From positions 1 through 34,718 of the forward strand of contig SXND01000043.1 in the NCBI GenBank assembly GCA_005777235.1: a DNA stretch of 34,718 nt, in the 5' to 3' direction. Positions 32,859 through 34,718 of this stretch are shown in pieces. The position numbers and the translations under genes were made by a program. The DNA comes from Pseudomonadota bacterium (GTDB taxonomy: Bacteria; Tectomicrobia; Entotheonellia; Entotheonellales; Entotheonellaceae). The notes beneath the pieces are model-generated. The model ran no database searches, was not told the DNA's origin, and worked only from the letters and a program-made list of their open reading frames with translations. Positions within the stretch are counted from its first letter, which is position 1. Every line of letters starts with the position of its first letter.

Positions 32859-34199
32859 ATGCAGCATGCCCCTCAGCCCACAGCAGCCTTGTCCCCGTTG
32901 CAGCACGCCTTCCAACACGCCGAAACGAGCTGTATTCAATGCGGTTTTTGTCTGCCAACCTGCCCGACCTATCGCCTGACTGGCCAGGAAGCGGCCTCAC
33001 CGCGTGGCCGTATTGACCTCATGCAGGCCGTGGCGGATGGCGACCTGCCAGTGCATGAGATCGCGGCACAGCTCGATTTTTGCCTCGGCTGCCGGGCCTG
33101 CGAAACCGCCTGCCCCGCTGGGGTCGAGTTCGGCAAGCTCCTCGAAGCCGGGCGGGCTGAGGTGCGGGACAGCCAATCGGGCTTCCATCTCGGGGCCTGG
33201 TTGCAACGCTGGTGTCTGGAGGAACTGTTACCGAGCCCAGCCCTAGTGCAGCAAGGCGCTGGTTTCCTGCACGGCTACCAGGCCAGTGGTCTGCAGCACA
33301 TGCTGCGGGCCAGTGGGCTCCTACGCCTCCTGCCGCCGCGCCTGGCCGCCATGGAGGCGTTGTTGCCGCCTGTGCCGGCCCTTGCGGCGCGTCGTCCCGT
33401 GGCGGCGGACACCGCGCCCGCGCCCCCAGAACAAGGCCAGGTGGCGCTGCTGACCGGGTGCATCATGCCGGCCTTCTTACCAGAAGTGAACCAGGCCACG
33501 GTACAGGTGCTGGCCGCCAACGGCTATCGCGTGCACGTGCCCACTAGCCAGCGCTGCTGCGGGGCCTTACAAGCGCACACTGGCGCCCTGGAGAGTGCCC
33601 GGCATCTGGCGCGCCAGACGATCACCGCCTTTGCGGCCACGGACGCCGAGTGGATCGTGGTCAACTCCGCCGGCTGCGGTGCCATGCTGAAAGCCTACGG
33701 CCACTTGCTACAGGATGACCAGGCCTTTGCCAGCCGCGCTGCGGCGTTCAGCCAGCGGGTACGCGATGTCAGCGAGGTGCTCACTGAGGCGCCCCTGCGC
33801 CAGCCGCTGCTCCCCGTGCCACTGCGTGTGGCCTATGACGACCCATGTCACCTTATGCACGGCCAGCAGATTCGTCAGCCACCGCGTGCGCTGTTACAGC
33901 AGATCCCGGGGCTTACCCTGCTCACGGTGCCGGAAAGCGACTGGTGTTGTGGCAGTGCCGGCATTTACAATCTGCTGCACCCGGACACAGCCCAGACGCT
34001 GTTAGCACGCAAGCTGGCGCATCTGGCCAGCGTCGCGCCGCAGCTCATTGTGACGGGGAATCCGGGCTGCATGCTACAGCTGCGCCAGGGTGTGGCCCAG
34101 CAGGGGCTCGCGGTCGAGGTGCGGCATCCGGTGGAAGTGCTGGCCTGGGCCTATGGGGCAGGCGCGGGCGTGCGGGAGCAGTTCCCAGCAGCGACGTGA
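32859..34199 (+). CDS. glcF: Glycolate oxidase iron-sulphur subunit GlcF
   Basis: 446 residues from ATG 32859. An ATG at 32817 in the same frame adds 14 residues without a ribosome site; GlcF of E. coli supports the shorter form. Two [4Fe-4S] motifs: CIQCGFCLPTCPTYR and CLGCRACETACPAGVEFG. Two CCG domains follow: SQRCCGALQAHTG with NSAGCGAMLKAYG, then YDDPCHLMHGQQIRQPPRALLQQIPGL with SDWCCGSAGIYNLL and TGNPGCMLQL. These carry electrons from the FAD subunits towards the quinone pool. The start is 54 bp after the glcE stop, completing glcDEF. Confidence 0.92.
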   Translation: MQHAPQPTAALSPLQHAFQHAETSCIQCGFCLPTCPTYRLTGQEAASPRGRIDLMQAVADGDLPVHEIAAQLDFCLGCRACETACPAGVEFGKLLEAGRAEVRDSQSGFHLGAWLQRWCLEELLPSPALVQQGAGFLHGYQASGLQHMLRASGLLRLLPPRLAAMEALLPPVPALAARRPVAADTAPAPPEQGQVALLTGCIMPAFLPEVNQATVQVLAANGYRVHVPTSQRCCGALQAHTGALESARHLARQTITAFAATDAEWIVVNSAGCGAMLKAYGHLLQDDQAFASRAAAFSQRVRDVSEVLTEAPLRQPLLPVPLRVAYDDPCHLMHGQQIRQPPRALLQQIPGLTLLTVPESDWCCGSAGIYNLLHPDTAQTLLARKLAHLASVAPQLIVTGNPGCMLQLRQGVAQQGLAVEVRHPVEVLAWAYGAGAGVREQFPAAT

Positions 34200-34228
34200 G
34201 GTAGCTTATCTGCAACGTGCGCGCGGCC

Positions 34229-34248
34229 CAGCACCATGAGGCGTGCTG
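34229..34248. terminator. Short hairpin after glcF
   Basis: CAGCAC (34229-34234) and GTGCTG (34243-34248), 6-bp stem, 8-base loop, 29 bases after the stop; no T-run, so only a candidate. Confidence 0.3.
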
Positions 34249-34285
34249 AGGGCGTAGAGGGTATAGAGAAAGGCACTATATTCGT

Positions 34286-34718
34286 ATGCCCTCTCTATTG
34301 TATTTCTTCCGAGAGAGCCCCTACTATACGCAGACCATTGCCAGCGTCGTGCTCGTCACCTTTGTCTGGCTGCTAGTCCATCCCACGCTCCTAGCGGCGC
34401 AAGCCTTGCCCATGTCGCTGTGGCGCCGACAGAGGACGTGCAGCTGACCGACGAGATCCGGGCGCTGGCGACGGCGCTTGGGAACCACCCGGTGCAGATC
34501 TTCAACTGGGTGTATGACCATATCGAGTTCTTGCCCACCTATGGCTCCGTCCAGGGGTCACACCTGACCTGGCTGACCAAGCGCGGCAACGCCTGTGACA
34601 CGGCGAGTCTGCTGGTGGCTCTGTTGCGAGCGGCCAACATCCCGGCGCGCTATGTCTATGGCACGGTGCAGATGCCGATTGACCAGGTGATCACCTGGGT
34701 GGGCGCGGCCACCCCCGA
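34286..34718 (+). pseudogene. Secreted transglutaminase-like protein, apparently frameshifted, 3' end outside window
   Basis: From ATG 34286 a signal peptide reads MPSLLYFFRESPYY, then TIASVVLVTFVWLLVHPTLLAAQA. That frame stops at a TGA shortly after. A different frame, with no start codon of its own, is open to the end of the window and reads VAPTEDVQLTDEIRALATALGNHPVQIFNWVYDHIEF, then KRGNACDTASLLVALLRAANIPARYVYGTV. The latter is the transglutaminase-like core with the catalytic Cys of NACDTASLL; the His/Asp would lie outside. The two fit together if one base was lost, or two gained, at about 34401-34425. A real frameshift or an assembly error is possible. AAGG lies about 13 bases before the ATG. 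It is separate from glcDEF. Confidence 0.65.

Noticed and set aside
1..34718. tRNA or rRNA genes
   Set aside because: I saw no sequence with the T-loop and acceptor pattern or rRNA core; a covariance search was not possible here.

Overview
The window is high-GC bacterial DNA, densely coded, with GTG starts and good Shine-Dalgarno sites. A PEP-CTERM protein with a sigma-54-type promoter, a GlcDEF set and an AI-2E-type permease point to a Gram-negative (diderm) organism. A HerA-NurA pair with a free HAS barrel, a RarA-methyltransferase fusion of the type known from cyanobacteria, Uma2 nucleases and dispersed 59-bp palindromic repeats suggest an uncultured lineage such as Tectomicrobia/Entotheonella. 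That placement is a low-confidence inference.

Layout. (a) 1-984: the 3' part of a monomeric isocitrate dehydrogenase. (b) 1143-12976, all minus strand: a DNA recombination and repair island. In transcription order it reads rarA-methyltransferase fusion, lexA, radA, recA, a HerA-type ATPase with a DnaX(tau)-like C-terminus, a RusA-family resolvase (19-bp overlap with the preceding gene), nurA, a stand-alone HAS-barrel protein, and herA. This is close to a full recombination pathway: fork/gap ATPase, SOS repressor, branch-migration helicase, recombinase, end-resection motor and nuclease, and junction resolvase. lexA has a clear promoter with two palindromes that could be LexA operators. (c) 13183-15915: metG and a Uma2 nuclease. 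(d) 15916-17905: three spaced 17-bp palindromes, a -24/-12 promoter, a PEP-CTERM metalloprotease and a small secreted protein. (e) 17921-22829: a MaoC hydratase and a Uma2 protein on minus; on plus, a TGS GTPase, an Smr protein, a hot-dog dehydratase, an NHL-repeat protein and a GlcG-type haem-binding protein. (f) 23080-24107: an AI-2E family permease broken by a frameshift. (g) 24431-29301: an AorABC-like tungsten aldehyde oxidoreductase cluster (four-cluster ferredoxin, FAD/NAD oxidoreductase, two small coiled-coil genes of which one has an in-frame TGA, AOR catalytic subunit, MoaD/ThiS protein). (h) 29942-34199: glcD-glcE-glcF with a promoter and two GntR-like half-palindromes. (i) 34286 to the end: a secreted transglutaminase-like protein that appears frameshifted.

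How the parts fit. The repair island is the most interesting region, because it joins archaeal/cyanobacterial-style end resection to the RecA/LexA system in one co-directional block. The aor and glc blocks handle aldehydes and 2-hydroxy acids and feed electrons to NAD or quinone. I saw no tRNA, rRNA, CRISPR array, transposase or prophage module. Three reading-frame breaks (near 23472, 26613 and 34410) may be real decay or assembly errors.
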